Shown here: piece after piece, positions 8,546-17,077 of the stretch
Layout of the letters: every line of letters starts with the position of its first letter
Numbering within the stretch: position 1 is the first letter of the stretch
Assembly: GCA_965278995.1 (NCBI GenBank)
Contig: OZ257136.1
Span: forward strand, 1,426,001-1,490,000
Length of the DNA: 64,000 bases
Source of the DNA: JADJYF01 sp965278995
Lineage (GTDB): Bacteria; Pseudomonadota; Gammaproteobacteria; Ga0077536
Reading direction: 5' to 3'
Made by a program: the position numbers and the translations under genes
The notes under the pieces: model-generated
The model's database searches: none
Seen by the model: the letters and a program-made list of their open reading frames with translations, nothing else
Told to the model about the DNA's origin: nothing

Positions 8546-9781
8546 CTAAAACTTCCGGAATACCAGCGTGCCGTTAGTGCCGCCGAAACCGAAAGAATTC
8601 GACAAGGCGACGGTCAGTTTCATTGGCCGTGCTTCGTTCGGAACGTAGTCCAGATCGCATTCGGGATCCGGGTTATCGAGATTGATTGTCGGCGGTGCGA
8701 CCTGGTCGCGTATCGCAAGGATCGAATAGACCGCCTCCGCGCCGCCTGCCGCACCGAGCATGTGCCCGACCATTGATTTCGTCGAACTCATGGCCAGCTT
8801 ATAAGCGTGGTGCTTGAACAGCGATTTGACGGCATCGGTTTCGGCTTTATCACCGGCTGGCGTCGACGTGCCATGCGCGTTGATGTAGTCGACGTCTTCC
8901 GGATTGAGTTTGGCATCGGCCAGCGCCATCGCCATGCAGTCCGACGCGCCTTCGCCGTTAGGCGATGGTGCTGTCATGTGATAAGCGTCGGAATTCATCG
9001 CGAAGCCAACCAGTTCAGCGTAAATGTGCGCGCCACGCGCGCGCGCATGGTCGAGGCCTTCGAGCACCAGGATCCCGGCGCCGTCGCTCAAGACGAAACC
9101 GTCGCGCTCGGCGTCCCACGGTCTGCTCGCGGCTGTCGGGTCGTCGTTACGGGTCGATAGTGCCTTGGCCGAGGCGAATCCGCCGATGCCGGTGGGGCAA
9201 GTCGCGAATTCGGCACCGCCAGCGATGATCACATCCTGCTCGCCGCGCTCGATCGTGCGCGCTGCCAGGCCGATACAATGCGCTCCGGTCGAGCATGCCG
9301 AAACGATGGCGTAATTCGGACCACGTATGCCGTACTTGATCGAGAGATTACCGGCGACCATGTTGATGATGTTGCTCGGCACGAAAAACGGCGAGATTCG
9401 CCGCGGGCCGCCATCAAGAAACGACTGGTAACCTTTTTCGATGCCGGGCAGACCACCGATACCTGAGCCGATGATGGTGCCGATACGCTTGCTGTTGGCC
9501 GGCGTTATTTCGAGGCCGGAATCTTCGATCGCCTGAATTGCAGCAGCAATGCCGTAATGAATGAAGGGATCCATCTTGCGCGCTTCTTTCGGCGAGATGT
9601 ACTTCGTGACGTCGAAGTTTTTGATCTCACCGGCGATACGCGCAGAAAACTCCGACGCATCGAACGACACTATCGGCGCAATTCCGCTGACGCCGTTCTT
9701 GATGTTCTCCCACGACGCCTGCACCGTATTGCCATTGGGCGCAACCAGCCCCATGCCCGTGACCACCACTCGCTGCGTCAA
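8546..9781 (-). CDS. fabF: beta-ketoacyl-ACP synthase II
   Basis: A 411-residue elongating condensing enzyme. The nucleophile is Cys163 in VSACSTGAHC; the two active-site histidines are in INAHGTSTPAGD and SMVGHMLGAAGG. It starts with TTG at 9781, supported by GAGGAAGG eight bases upstream and the usual N-terminus (QRVVVTGMGLVAPNG). It is separated from acpP by 92 bp holding an intrinsic terminator, so its expression may be set by read-through. As there is no fabH in this cluster, the initiating condensation must be supplied elsewhere or by another route. Confidence 0.96.
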   Translation of the reverse strand: MTQRVVVTGMGLVAPNGNTVQASWENIKNGVSGIAPIVSFDASEFSARIAGEIKNFDVTKYISPKEARKMDPFIHYGIAAAIQAIEDSGLEITPANSKRIGTIIGSGIGGLPGIEKGYQSFLDGGPRRISPFFVPSNIINMVAGNLSIKYGIRGPNYAIVSACSTGAHCIGLAARTIERGEQDVIIAGGAEFATCPTGIGGFASAKALSTRNDDPTAASRPWDAERDGFVLSDGAGILVLEGLDHARARGAHIYAELVGFAMNSDAYHMTAPSPNGEGASDCMAMALADAKLNPEDVDYINAHGTSTPAGDKAETDAVKSLFKHHAYKLAMSSTKSMVGHMLGAAGGAEAVYSILAIRDQVAPPTINLDNPDPECDLDYVPNEARPMKLTVALSNSFGFGGTNGTLVFRKF

Positions 9782-9810
9782 CTTATACCTTCCTCGTGCT
9801 GCGGGAGCTC

Positions 9811-9852
9811 AAAAACGGAAAAGGCCGCGGTCCGTTATCTGAATCGCGGCCT
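9811..9852 (-). terminator. intrinsic terminator between acpP and fabF
   Basis: On the minus strand the RNA would form an 8-bp stem, AGGCCGCG pairing with CGCGGCCT, with a 15-nt loop, followed at once by a U-rich tract (TTTTCCGTTTTT). It lies 22 bp beyond the acpP stop and 30 bp before the fabF start. It is likely to be partial, letting acpP be made in excess over fabF. Confidence 0.7.
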
Positions 9853-9873
9853 GCTCTCGAATGCCTATGGGTG

Positions 9874-10113
9874 TTACGCGTCCAGGTGATCGTTGATGTA
9901 GTTGATGGCCTGCTGCACCGTGGTGATCTTTTCGGCTTCTTCATCGGGAATTTCAGTCTTGAATTCCTCTTCGAGCGCCATCACGAGTTCGACGGTGTCG
10001 AGCGAGTCAGCCCCGAGGTCGTCGACAAAAGACGCTTCGTTCGTGACTTCTTCTTCTTTTACTCCCAACTGCTCGACGACGATCTTCTTGACACGTTCTT
10101 CGACGCTGCTCAT
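9874..10113 (-). CDS. acpP: acyl carrier protein
   Basis: A 79-residue acidic helical protein. The phosphopantetheine attachment site is Ser37 in GADSLDTVELVMALEEEF. It shuttles acyl chains among the Fab enzymes and is activated by AcpS, encoded at 21439. The ribosome site GGGAGGAA precedes the ATG. It has its own 172-bp upstream gap, promoter candidate and downstream terminator, consistent with very high expression. Confidence 0.98.
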   Translation of the reverse strand: MSSVEERVKKIVVEQLGVKEEEVTNEASFVDDLGADSLDTVELVMALEEEFKTEIPDEEAEKITTVQQAINYINDHLDA

Positions 10114-10163
10114 CGTTTGAGATTCCTCCCGATTATGGTGCCGCCTAGACGACGGCGCCTGCT

Positions 10164-10191
10164 AGTTTATTGAAAACAGACCAAACTGCAA
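10164..10191 (-). promoter_or_regulatory. candidate sigma-70 promoter for acpP
   Basis: On the minus strand, TTGCAG and TAAACT are separated by 16 bp, about 50 bp before the acpP start and within an otherwise AT-rich stretch. The match is moderate (3/6 and 4/6 of consensus). Its position fits an internal promoter that boosts acpP. Confidence 0.4.
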
Positions 10192-10227
10192 GCAAGCCGG
10201 CAATCCGTCTGCATTTGTGCGCTGCGT

Positions 10228-10273
10228 TTATCGATTTCAACTGCAAAAACATTGAATTACAGTTAATCGATAA
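10228..10273. repeat. inverted repeat between fabG and acpP
   Basis: TTATCGATTTCAACTG (10228-10243) and CAGTTAATCGATAA (10260-10273) are inverted copies differing by a 2-nt bulge, with a 16-nt AT-rich spacer. It starts within 15 bp of the fabG stop and precedes the acpP promoter candidate. It has no U-tract, so it could be a protein-binding site or an RNA hairpin that protects the fabG 3' end. Confidence 0.6.
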
Positions 10274-10285
10274 TTTCAGTGCGAA

Positions 10286-11026
10286 TTATGTCATGAGCAT
10301 CCCGCCATTCACGTGCAAGGTCTCTCCCGTGATATAGGCCGCTGCATCGGAAGCGAGAAACACAACCGCCGCGGCAATCTCGCTCGCGGTGCCCATGCGG
10401 CCCAGCGGGATCTGCTTCAAGACCGCGGCCTGCTGCTCAAGCGTCAGCTTGCGGGTCATATCGGTATCGATGAATCCGGGCGCAACAGCGTTGACCGTAA
10501 TCCCACGACTGGCGATTTCCTGGGCGAGCGATTTCGAGAAACCGATAACGCCGGCTTTGGCGGCGGCATAGTTGGCTTGCCCGGCATTGCCAGACACGCC
10601 GACGACTGACGTGATGCTGATGATACGGCCGAAACGCGCCTTGACCATCGCCCGCAGCGCGCGCCGCGTGAGCGCGAAGACGGCATCGAGATTCGCCGTC
10701 ATCACGGCATCCCATTCGTCGTCTTTCATGCGCAAGAGCAGGTTGTCGCGGGTAATGCCGGCGTTGTTGATCAGGATGCCCGGCGCGTGACCACGCCGGT
10801 CGAGTTCGGCGAACAGCGCCTCGATGGAGCCCTTGTCGGCAACATCCAGCGGCAGTGCGGCGAGCAGTTGCCCGCTGCCGCCGAGCGCGTGCTCGATACT
10901 GGCGATGCCGGTCGCCCCGGTTGCTGTGCCGATGACGGCATGACCCGCTGCGATCAGTCCCTCGGCGATGGCGAGACCGATACCACGACTGGCGCCGGTG
11001 ATGAGTGCAACACGACGTTCACTCAT
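10286..11026 (-). CDS. fabG: 3-oxoacyl-ACP reductase
   Basis: A 246-residue short-chain dehydrogenase that reduces beta-ketoacyl-ACP with NADPH. It has ITGASRGIGLAIAEGL (cofactor), NNAGITRDNLL, the catalytic Ser in ITSVVG and YAAAKAG (Tyr and Lys), and it ends with the usual ETLHVNGGMLM. The ATG at 11026, preceded by AGGGGGGA, gives the standard length and overlaps the fabD stop by 8 bp. A longer in-frame ORF upstream lies inside fabD and is rejected. Confidence 0.97.
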   Translation of the reverse strand: MSERRVALITGASRGIGLAIAEGLIAAGHAVIGTATGATGIASIEHALGGSGQLLAALPLDVADKGSIEALFAELDRRGHAPGILINNAGITRDNLLLRMKDDEWDAVMTANLDAVFALTRRALRAMVKARFGRIISITSVVGVSGNAGQANYAAAKAGVIGFSKSLAQEIASRGITVNAVAPGFIDTDMTRKLTLEQQAAVLKQIPLGRMGTASEIAAAVVFLASDAAAYITGETLHVNGGMLMT

Positions 11027-11984
11027 GAGTTCCCCCCTGCAGCGCTGTTTGCAATTGCGTGAAATCCGCGTGCGAGCCAAGTGAGACCAGTTGTTGCGCG
11101 CGATCGATCCGTTTGATCAGGGCGGCGAGGACCTTGCCGGGGCCGCATTCGGCCATCGTCGTGATGCCCTGCGCGGCGAACAACTCGATGGTCTCGATCC
11201 AGCGTACCGGGGAATGAACCTGGCCGACCAGTGCGGCCCTGATTGCGTCCGGCTCGGGATGCTGCGCGACATCGACGTTATGCACGACCGCAATCTGCGG
11301 TGTAGCGAAAGCGCATCCTGCCAGTCGCTCAGCCAGTTGGACGGCAGCTGGTTGCATCAACGCGCAATGTGCGGGCACGCTCACCGGCAGACGTATGGCG
11401 CGTTTGGCGCCGGCGGCAGTAGCAAGCCGGCAAGCGGCATCGATGCTGGCGGCATCGCCCGCAATGACTATCTGACCGGGGGCATTCAGATTGGCGCAAC
11501 TGCACACACCGCCTGCTTCGCTGGCCTGGCGGCAGACACGTTCGAGCGCGTCCAGCTCCAGGCCGAGGATTGCAGCCATGGCTCCCTGCCCGGCCGGCAC
11601 TGCCGCCTGCATGTAGCGCCCGCGATCGGCGACCAGTGCGATACCTGTCGCGAAATCAAGCGCGCCGGCGCAGACCAGCGCCGAATATTCACCGAAGCTG
11701 TGGCCCGCCATGTAGCGGGGTCGCGCGCCGCCGCTGTTGACCCAGATATCCCAGGTCGCGACGCTTGCTGCCAGCAGTGCGGGCTGTGTGAACTCGGTGC
11801 GGTTGAGTTGCTCTTCAGGGCCTGCAGCAACGAGTTGCCATAAATCAAAACCGAGAACCGCTGAGGCCGACTCGAACCGCTGGCGAACTTCATCGAATTC
11901 CGCCAGCGCGGCCATCATGCCGACGGACTGCGAACCCTGACCGGGGAAAACAACGGCAAAATTCCGGGCGTCCGGCGTGCTCAT
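11019..11984 (-). CDS. fabD: malonyl-CoA:ACP transacylase
   Basis: A 321-residue enzyme that loads malonate onto ACP. FPGQGSQSVGMM is near the N-terminus, the nucleophile elbow is GHSFGEYSALVCAGAL and the histidine lies in SVPAHCALM. It overlaps plsX (4 bp) and fabG (8 bp). In most related genomes fabH sits between plsX and fabD; here the two genes overlap directly. Confidence 0.96.
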   Translation of the reverse strand: MSTPDARNFAVVFPGQGSQSVGMMAALAEFDEVRQRFESASAVLGFDLWQLVAAGPEEQLNRTEFTQPALLAASVATWDIWVNSGGARPRYMAGHSFGEYSALVCAGALDFATGIALVADRGRYMQAAVPAGQGAMAAILGLELDALERVCRQASEAGGVCSCANLNAPGQIVIAGDAASIDAACRLATAAGAKRAIRLPVSVPAHCALMQPAAVQLAERLAGCAFATPQIAVVHNVDVAQHPEPDAIRAALVGQVHSPVRWIETIELFAAQGITTMAECGPGKVLAALIKRIDRAQQLVSLGSHADFTQLQTALQGGTHE

Positions 11985-13000
11985 GGGGCCTCCGAATGAG
12001 CGAGCAACTCCTCGAGGCGCGCGCTGATACGTTCCGGAACATCCTTCTCGACTTCGAGCACGGCGACGTCGATCGCGTGCGCAAATGACAATGCGTCGGC
12101 GCTGCCATGGCTCTTGATGACGATTCCTCGCAAACCAAGCAGACTGGCGCCGTTGTAGTGGCGCGGATCGGCACGCTTGCGCAATGCGCGCAGCGCCGGC
12201 AGTGCAAACAGCGCCCCGATTCGCGTGAACAGATTGCGCTTGAATTCCTCGCGAGCGATATCGCTCAGCATGCGGGCCACGCCTTCGCTGGCTTTCAGTG
12301 CCACGTTCCCGACGAAACCATCACACACGATGACATCGACCTTGCCGAGAAAGATGTCGTTACCTTCGACGAATCCCACATAGTTCAAGGCACTTTGTTC
12401 GAGCAAGGCTGCAGTCTGCTTCACGCAGTCGTTGCCCTTGATTTCTTCTTCGCCGATGTTGAGCAAGGCGACTGTCGGTCGTTCGCGATTGTCGACTGCC
12501 TCGCTCAGGACGGAGCCCATAACGGCAAATCGGAACAGCTCAGCCGAACTCGAATCGACGTTCGCGCCGAGATCGAGCACGTGGGTCGGGCGCGTGATGC
12601 CGGGCATGGTTGCGCAAATGGCCGGTCTATCGATGCCTGGCAGCGTTTTCAACACAAAGCGCGCAATCGCCATGAGCGCACCGGTATTGCCGGCGCTGAC
12701 GCAGGCGCGCACCTCGCCTGCTTTGACCAGGTCGATGGCTTTGCGCATCGACGATTCACGTTTCGTTCGCAGCGCAATGGAAGGCTTGTCGTGCATTTCG
12801 ACAACTTGCTCGGTATGCGTGATGGAAATGCGCTGGCGGTGTTCGGCAGTGACGCTGGCCATTTCGCGCTCGATGGAGGTCGTGTCGCCGACCAATACGA
12901 GATGCAGATCGGCATGCCGTTGAAGCGCTGTCAGCGCGGCCGCCACGGTGACCGTCGGACCATGATCGCCGCCCATGGCGTCGATGGCGATCCGGCTCAT
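11981..13000 (-). CDS. plsX: phosphate acyltransferase PlsX
   Basis: A 339-residue enzyme that makes acyl-phosphate from acyl-ACP for phospholipid synthesis. It begins IAIDAMGGDHGP, the family signature, and contains VDVIVCDGFVGNVALKASEG and LLGLRGIVIKSHGSAD. Its stop overlaps the fabD start by 4 bp. A 175-bp gap separates it from rpmF; I see no further gene in that gap. Confidence 0.96.
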   Translation of the reverse strand: MSRIAIDAMGGDHGPTVTVAAALTALQRHADLHLVLVGDTTSIEREMASVTAEHRQRISITHTEQVVEMHDKPSIALRTKRESSMRKAIDLVKAGEVRACVSAGNTGALMAIARFVLKTLPGIDRPAICATMPGITRPTHVLDLGANVDSSSAELFRFAVMGSVLSEAVDNRERPTVALLNIGEEEIKGNDCVKQTAALLEQSALNYVGFVEGNDIFLGKVDVIVCDGFVGNVALKASEGVARMLSDIAREEFKRNLFTRIGALFALPALRALRKRADPRHYNGASLLGLRGIVIKSHGSADALSFAHAIDVAVLEVEKDVPERISARLEELLAHSEAP

Positions 13001-13175
13001 GGTGAAGAGAGCTGCCGCGTGGTGATGACGAACGCGTACATCGGGCGGATTCCTGCCGGATTCATGCGGGTACAGAGTACGAACGAGACCGGACTCGCGA
13101 ACGAACGCCGGCTCGTGATGTTTCGGTACGTCGCCCTGCGGCAGCGCACCGTATCGTCAGACCTGGGTCTTCAGT

Positions 13176-13352
13176 TTATTCGGCGTCGCCGAGGACTTTT
13201 TTGCCGCGGTAGTAACCGTCTGGGCTGATGTGATGGCGGCGATGGGTTTCGCCGGTGGTGGGATCTTCCGACAGTGCCGGCTTCTTCAGGCCGTCGTGAG
13301 CCCGACGCATGCCGCGTCGACTCGGTGTCGATTTATTCTGTTGTACCGCCAT
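13176..13352 (-). CDS. rpmF: 50S ribosomal protein L32
   Basis: A small 58-residue protein. It begins MAVQQNKSTPSRRGMRRAHD, the strongly conserved N-terminus of L32, continues with TGETHRRHHISPDGYYRGKKV and ends at the TAA at 13176-13178. GGAG lies upstream of the ATG. It lacks the zinc-binding cysteine pairs of some L32 paralogues, as usual for proteobacteria. The position between yceD and plsX is the conserved one. Confidence 0.96.
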   Translation of the reverse strand: MAVQQNKSTPSRRGMRRAHDGLKKPALSEDPTTGETHRRHHISPDGYYRGKKVLGDAE

Positions 13353-13456
13353 CGTGCTATCTCCGTGTCCCAGTCAAAAATATTCAATACTCGTTGTCGA
13401 ACGGATGCGCCGGGCAGCCACTGCGCCGTGAGCTGCGCGCTAATGCCGGCTGCGCA

Positions 13457-13987
13457 TCAGCGCTTCTGCTTGAGCAGGTCGGCGAGGCCGGCAAACGGTG
13501 TTCGCCGATCGACTGCGCCGCCCTCTCCTTCGCCGTCACGACTGTCATCGACTGGCGCGCTCCCCGCTGCCGCCCCGCAATCCGTCTGCGTGTGCGCCAG
13601 CATCATCGGAACTGCCAGCAGGATTTCATCTTCTATCAATGCCACCAGCGCCAGCTTGCCACCCGGTGCATCGACACAATCCTCACTATCATCACGGCGC
13701 CGGCTCGGCTCAGCGATCGCCGTTACCGCAACGTGTGTTGCTACTGGCACCGGCATCCACTCGAGACACCGCTGACACCGCCCTTCCAGATCGACGGCGA
13801 CCTCGCCTTCGACCAGCCATCGCCCCGGCTCATCGCGAGCGACCGACAGCGTGACCCGGGCTGCCTCGACGATACGATACTCTGCCGTGATCCTGGCCAG
13901 ACGTGCAGCTGGAACCCGGCCATGGACGCGTTCGCCGGCAGCCCCGAGCGGACGGCAATCGATCTCGTCAGTCAGTTCGCGGTCCAT
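13457..13987 (-). CDS. yceD: YceD family protein (DUF177), 23S rRNA accumulation factor
   Basis: A 176-residue protein of the YceD/DUF177 family encoded before rpmF. It has the conserved GRCQRCLEWMPVPV, followed by a second Cys in DDSEDCVD and the acidic LVALIEDEILLAVPM. E. coli YceD affects 23S rRNA accumulation; the mechanism is not established. Only 12 bp separate it from sppA, so both are likely on one transcript. Confidence 0.9.
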   Translation of the reverse strand: MDRELTDEIDCRPLGAAGERVHGRVPAARLARITAEYRIVEAARVTLSVARDEPGRWLVEGEVAVDLEGRCQRCLEWMPVPVATHVAVTAIAEPSRRRDDSEDCVDAPGGKLALVALIEDEILLAVPMMLAHTQTDCGAAAGSAPVDDSRDGEGEGGAVDRRTPFAGLADLLKQKR

Positions 13988-13999
13988 CGAGGCGCGGCA

Positions 14000-14989
14000 T
14001 TATAGGCCAAACATCAGGCGGTTAGAATAGACGAAATCGGCCACGACACTGGCCCCTGACCGTTTGAGCAGGCCCTCGATGGAATAGTCGCGGGGTGTGA
14101 AGTCGACAATTTTCTCGGCACCAATGACGTCGCGGGCGACCTGGCCAGTCGTTCCGAAGTCATCGATAAGACCCAGCGCCAGGCCGCGTTCGCCCGTCCA
14201 GAACAAGCCCGAGAACAGGGTCGGATCGTCGGCCAGCTTGTCTCGTCGGCTGAACAGAACGGTATTGATGAACTGCTGATGGACTTCGCCGAGCAGCGCA
14301 TGCACGTGTTCGACGTGTTCCGGTTTAATCGGCGAGAACGGATCGAGAAAGCCTTTGTTCTCGCCGGCCGTCAGCAGACGGCGTTCGACCCCGAGTTTGG
14401 CCATCGACTCGACGAAACCGAAACCATCCATGCGCACACCTATCGAGCCGACAATGCTGGCCTTGTCGGCATAGATGCGATCGGCTGCCGCGACGACGTA
14501 ATACCCGCCGGACGCGCACATATCCTCGATCACCGCATACAGCGGAATCGCCGGATACTTGGTACGCAGGCGCCGGATTTCGTTATTGATGTAACCGGCC
14601 TGGACCGGGCTGCCGCCCGGACTGTTGCAGCGCAGGATCACGCCCTTGGTCGAGGTGCTTTCGAAAGCGGCACGCAGGCCGCTCACGATGAGATCCGCAC
14701 TGGCCTCGCTGCCATGGGCAATCACACCCTGCAGATCGACCAGCGCCGTGACTTTCTCGCCACCCAGCGAGGCGGCGAGCTTCCAGTCGGCCGGTGCCGA
14801 CATCAAGAGTACGATCGTGACGTACAGAAACGCCAGCAGCTTGAAGAATATGCCCCAGCGCCGGGTGCGGCGTTGTTCTCGGAGCATTTCGAACGACAAT
14901 CGCTCGGCGAGTTGTCGTTCCAACGTGCTGCTCGACGAAGTCGGCGGCGGATCATCAGACGACGGTTCGCCTGGTTGCTCCCAACTCAT
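14000..14989 (-). CDS. sppA: S49 family signal peptide peptidase
   Basis: A 329-residue membrane-anchored serine protease. A proline/serine-rich cytoplasmic N-terminus is followed by a membrane segment (about residues 45-63). The S49 domain contains GVILRCNSPGGSPVQAGYI, the catalytic serine in DMCASGGYYVVAAAD, and the KASIVGSIGV element. The length fits the short, single-domain class. It probably degrades cleaved signal peptides. It lies between the HAD phosphatase and yceD, all on one strand. Confidence 0.9.
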   Translation of the reverse strand: MSWEQPGEPSSDDPPPTSSSSTLERQLAERLSFEMLREQRRTRRWGIFFKLLAFLYVTIVLLMSAPADWKLAASLGGEKVTALVDLQGVIAHGSEASADLIVSGLRAAFESTSTKGVILRCNSPGGSPVQAGYINNEIRRLRTKYPAIPLYAVIEDMCASGGYYVVAAADRIYADKASIVGSIGVRMDGFGFVESMAKLGVERRLLTAGENKGFLDPFSPIKPEHVEHVHALLGEVHQQFINTVLFSRRDKLADDPTLFSGLFWTGERGLALGLIDDFGTTGQVARDVIGAEKIVDFTPRDYSIEGLLKRSGASVVADFVYSNRLMFGL

Positions 14990-15017
14990 GAATTAATTCT
15001 CCTCATTCAGCAAACCG

Positions 15018-15671
15018 TTAACAGGCAAATGAGCGCAGCCGCGCCGGCAGCTCGGCGAAGCGCTCGAGCAGGAGTACTGGCCGCAGTGCCTCCAATTGCT
15101 CGCGGGCATGCGCGCCACAGGTGACCGCTACGCCTTTCACGCTGGCGGCGGCAGCCATCTCCAGATCGAACGTCGTATCGCCAACCATGAACGCTGCAGC
15201 GGCTGCAATGCCGGTTTCCTCAAGGAGACTCCGGACCATTTCCGGATGCGGTTTGGCGGCACATTCATCGGCTGTACGGGTCGCAATGAAGTGATGGCCG
15301 AGACCGGTCTCGCGTAGTGCACGGTCCAGGCCGGTGCGGCTTTTGCCAGTGGCGACGGCCAGCAGAATACCGGCCGCCTCGAGTTCAGCCAGCGCTGCCG
15401 GCACGCCGTCGTACAGCGGACTGGGGACATCGACGGCAGCGAAATAGGCCTGTCTGTAACGCTGACCGATAGCGCTCACCTGCGCGACCACGAGCGCTGG
15501 CGCGAGGCTGGTAATAGCGACACCGAGATCGAGCCCGATAATCTGGCGGATCGCCTCAGCATCAGGCGGCGTCACGTCGCTGGCGGCGAACGCCGAGCGC
15601 ATGGCGTGCACGATGCGGGCTTGCGAGTCCATCAGCGTGCCGTCCCAGTCGCAGATCACGAGTTCGATCAT
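15018..15671 (-). CDS. HAD family hydrolase, phosphoglycolate phosphatase-like
   Basis: A 217-residue HAD phosphatase. Motif I is CDWDGTLMDSQ, motif II lies near LAVATGKSRTGLD, and motif III/IV is KPHPEMVRSLL ... MVGDTTFDLEMA. The substrate cannot be read from sequence; phosphoglycolate or pyrophosphate-type substrates are typical. Its ATG overlaps the rluC stop by 4 bp. A HAD gene between rluC and sppA is common in gammaproteobacteria. Confidence 0.88.
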   Translation of the reverse strand: MIELVICDWDGTLMDSQARIVHAMRSAFAASDVTPPDAEAIRQIIGLDLGVAITSLAPALVVAQVSAIGQRYRQAYFAAVDVPSPLYDGVPAALAELEAAGILLAVATGKSRTGLDRALRETGLGHHFIATRTADECAAKPHPEMVRSLLEETGIAAAAAFMVGDTTFDLEMAAAASVKGVAVTCGAHAREQLEALRPVLLLERFAELPARLRSFAC

Positions 15672-16615
15672 GCTGTAGTCCGCAGGCGCTCGAGCACGCC
15701 AGCGAGCTCGGTTGGCAGCGGCGCTTCGACTGCGATACGGCGACCACCGACAGTGAATTCGACCCGACAGGCGTGCAGGAACAGGCGCCGCAAACCCAGC
15801 GCCTGCAACTCAGAATTGAAGTCCGCCTGGCCGTAACGCGGATCGCCGGCAACGGGGTGCCCGACAGCCAGCGCGTGCGCGCGGATCTGATGCATCCGCC
15901 CGGTGACCAGGCGCAACTCGGCCAGGGTGTGGGCACCGGCAGGCCACCGCGCTTCGATGACGGTTTCGGCGAGCTTGCCGTCGGCGTCGGCGGCGGCCCG
16001 CCGCTCGCCATCGGCGCCACGAACGGTGCCCAACGCAAGTTCGATCCGCTTCAGTGTGTCCGGCAAATTCCCCCGCAGCAGCGCCTGATAATGCTTGCTC
16101 ACGCGGTTCTCGCGCAGCGCGTCGTGAAAAGCGCGCAGGTGCCCCATCTCCTTGCACAGCACGAGGCAGCCCGAGGTATCGCGATCGAGGCGATGAGCGA
16201 GATCGAGGCGTTCGACCTGCGGGCGCATCGCGCGTGCCAGTTCAATCACGCCATAGCGAATTCCGCTGCCGCCATGGCAGGCAAGGCCGGCTGGTTTGTC
16301 GAGCACGATGAAATGCTCGTCTTCGAAACGCACGCAGCTCTGCAGTTGTTCTACACGCGCTGCCGGCACACTCGCCGGGCCGTCACCACTGGCGTGCTCC
16401 TCGACCGGCGGAATGCGGATCTCGTCGGCAGCGATGAGCCGGTAGTCCGGCTTGACGCGCCCGCCGTTGACCCGCACCTGACCGCTACGCACGAGTTTGT
16501 AGACCAGACTCTTGGGCGCATCTTTCAGCCGTGAAAGCAGGAAATTATCCAGCCGTCGGCCAGCGTCACCGTCCGCGACGCGCTCCAGGCGGACGGCGCT
16601 ACGTCGGGTCGTCAT
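15668..16615 (-). CDS. rluC: 23S rRNA pseudouridine synthase RluC
   Basis: A 315-residue RluA-family enzyme with an N-terminal S4 RNA-binding domain (RRLDNFLLSRLKDAPKSLVY) and the catalytic motif AHRLDRDTSGCLVL. It modifies 23S rRNA uridines; RluC is chosen over RluD because the gene is divergent from rne, as in E. coli. The ATG at 16615 gives the family length. The frame stays open for 650 bp further upstream, but that extension has no family similarity and would cover the rne leader. Confidence 0.93.
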   Translation of the reverse strand: MTTRRSAVRLERVADGDAGRRLDNFLLSRLKDAPKSLVYKLVRSGQVRVNGGRVKPDYRLIAADEIRIPPVEEHASGDGPASVPAARVEQLQSCVRFEDEHFIVLDKPAGLACHGGSGIRYGVIELARAMRPQVERLDLAHRLDRDTSGCLVLCKEMGHLRAFHDALRENRVSKHYQALLRGNLPDTLKRIELALGTVRGADGERRAAADADGKLAETVIEARWPAGAHTLAELRLVTGRMHQIRAHALAVGHPVAGDPRYGQADFNSELQALGLRRLFLHACRVEFTVGGRRIAVEAPLPTELAGVLERLRTTA

Positions 16616-16634
16616 AAGATCACACGGGTCACGA

Positions 16635-16663
16635 TTGCTGCGGCGGCTCAAGGTTGATATAGT
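16635..16663 (+). promoter_or_regulatory. candidate rne promoter
   Basis: TTGCTG (16635-16640) and TATAGT (16658-16663) are separated by 17 bp, with a 5/6 match at -10. Transcription would start near 16670, giving a leader of about 410 nt. A long leader is the known basis of rne autoregulation in E. coli, which makes this position plausible. Confidence 0.5.
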
Positions 16664-17077
16664 CGGCGCCGCTCTCCCACGCTCGACGAGCGCGGAAAAA
16701 GACAGCGGAAAACACTCCGTACGATGGGTCCTTGCGGGCGAATCCGCAAGCAGTTTAGCAAACCCGTCAGAGGTCGAGACCACGGCTTTCGGCGCCTCGT
16801 GGCGCATGGTCGAGACAGCGTTAGGCGCCATCCACATTCCGCCGGCATCCAATGCACACTGACGTTCGCTGCTCAAGGTCCGGAGACCGCGAAATGGCAG
16901 CCGTGGCGAGATTCCACGTGCACTGTAGAAACCAGCACCGGCTGCTGCAATGGCGGCGGTCGGGGCACGGGGTGCCGCGATACGTGGCGATGGTGACCGT
17001 TCAACCGCGAGCCGAAGATGCGCTGAATGCGCCGCTCGCCTGCGTTCCGCCGCCACCCCGCAACAGGATCTTGAACA
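16664..17077 (+). other. long rne 5' leader / intergenic region
   Basis: There is no convincing gene in this GC-rich stretch of over 400 bp between the divergent rluC and rne. Open frames here lack ribosome sites and family similarity. By analogy with E. coli, it is probably an untranslated rne leader through which RNase E controls its own mRNA; the sequence itself is not recognisably conserved. Confidence 0.5.

Noticed and set aside
13001..13175. A displaced fabH remnant or small gene between plsX and rpmF
   Set aside because: No frame with a ribosome site or similarity; only a short AGACC/GGTCT dyad near the rpmF stop.
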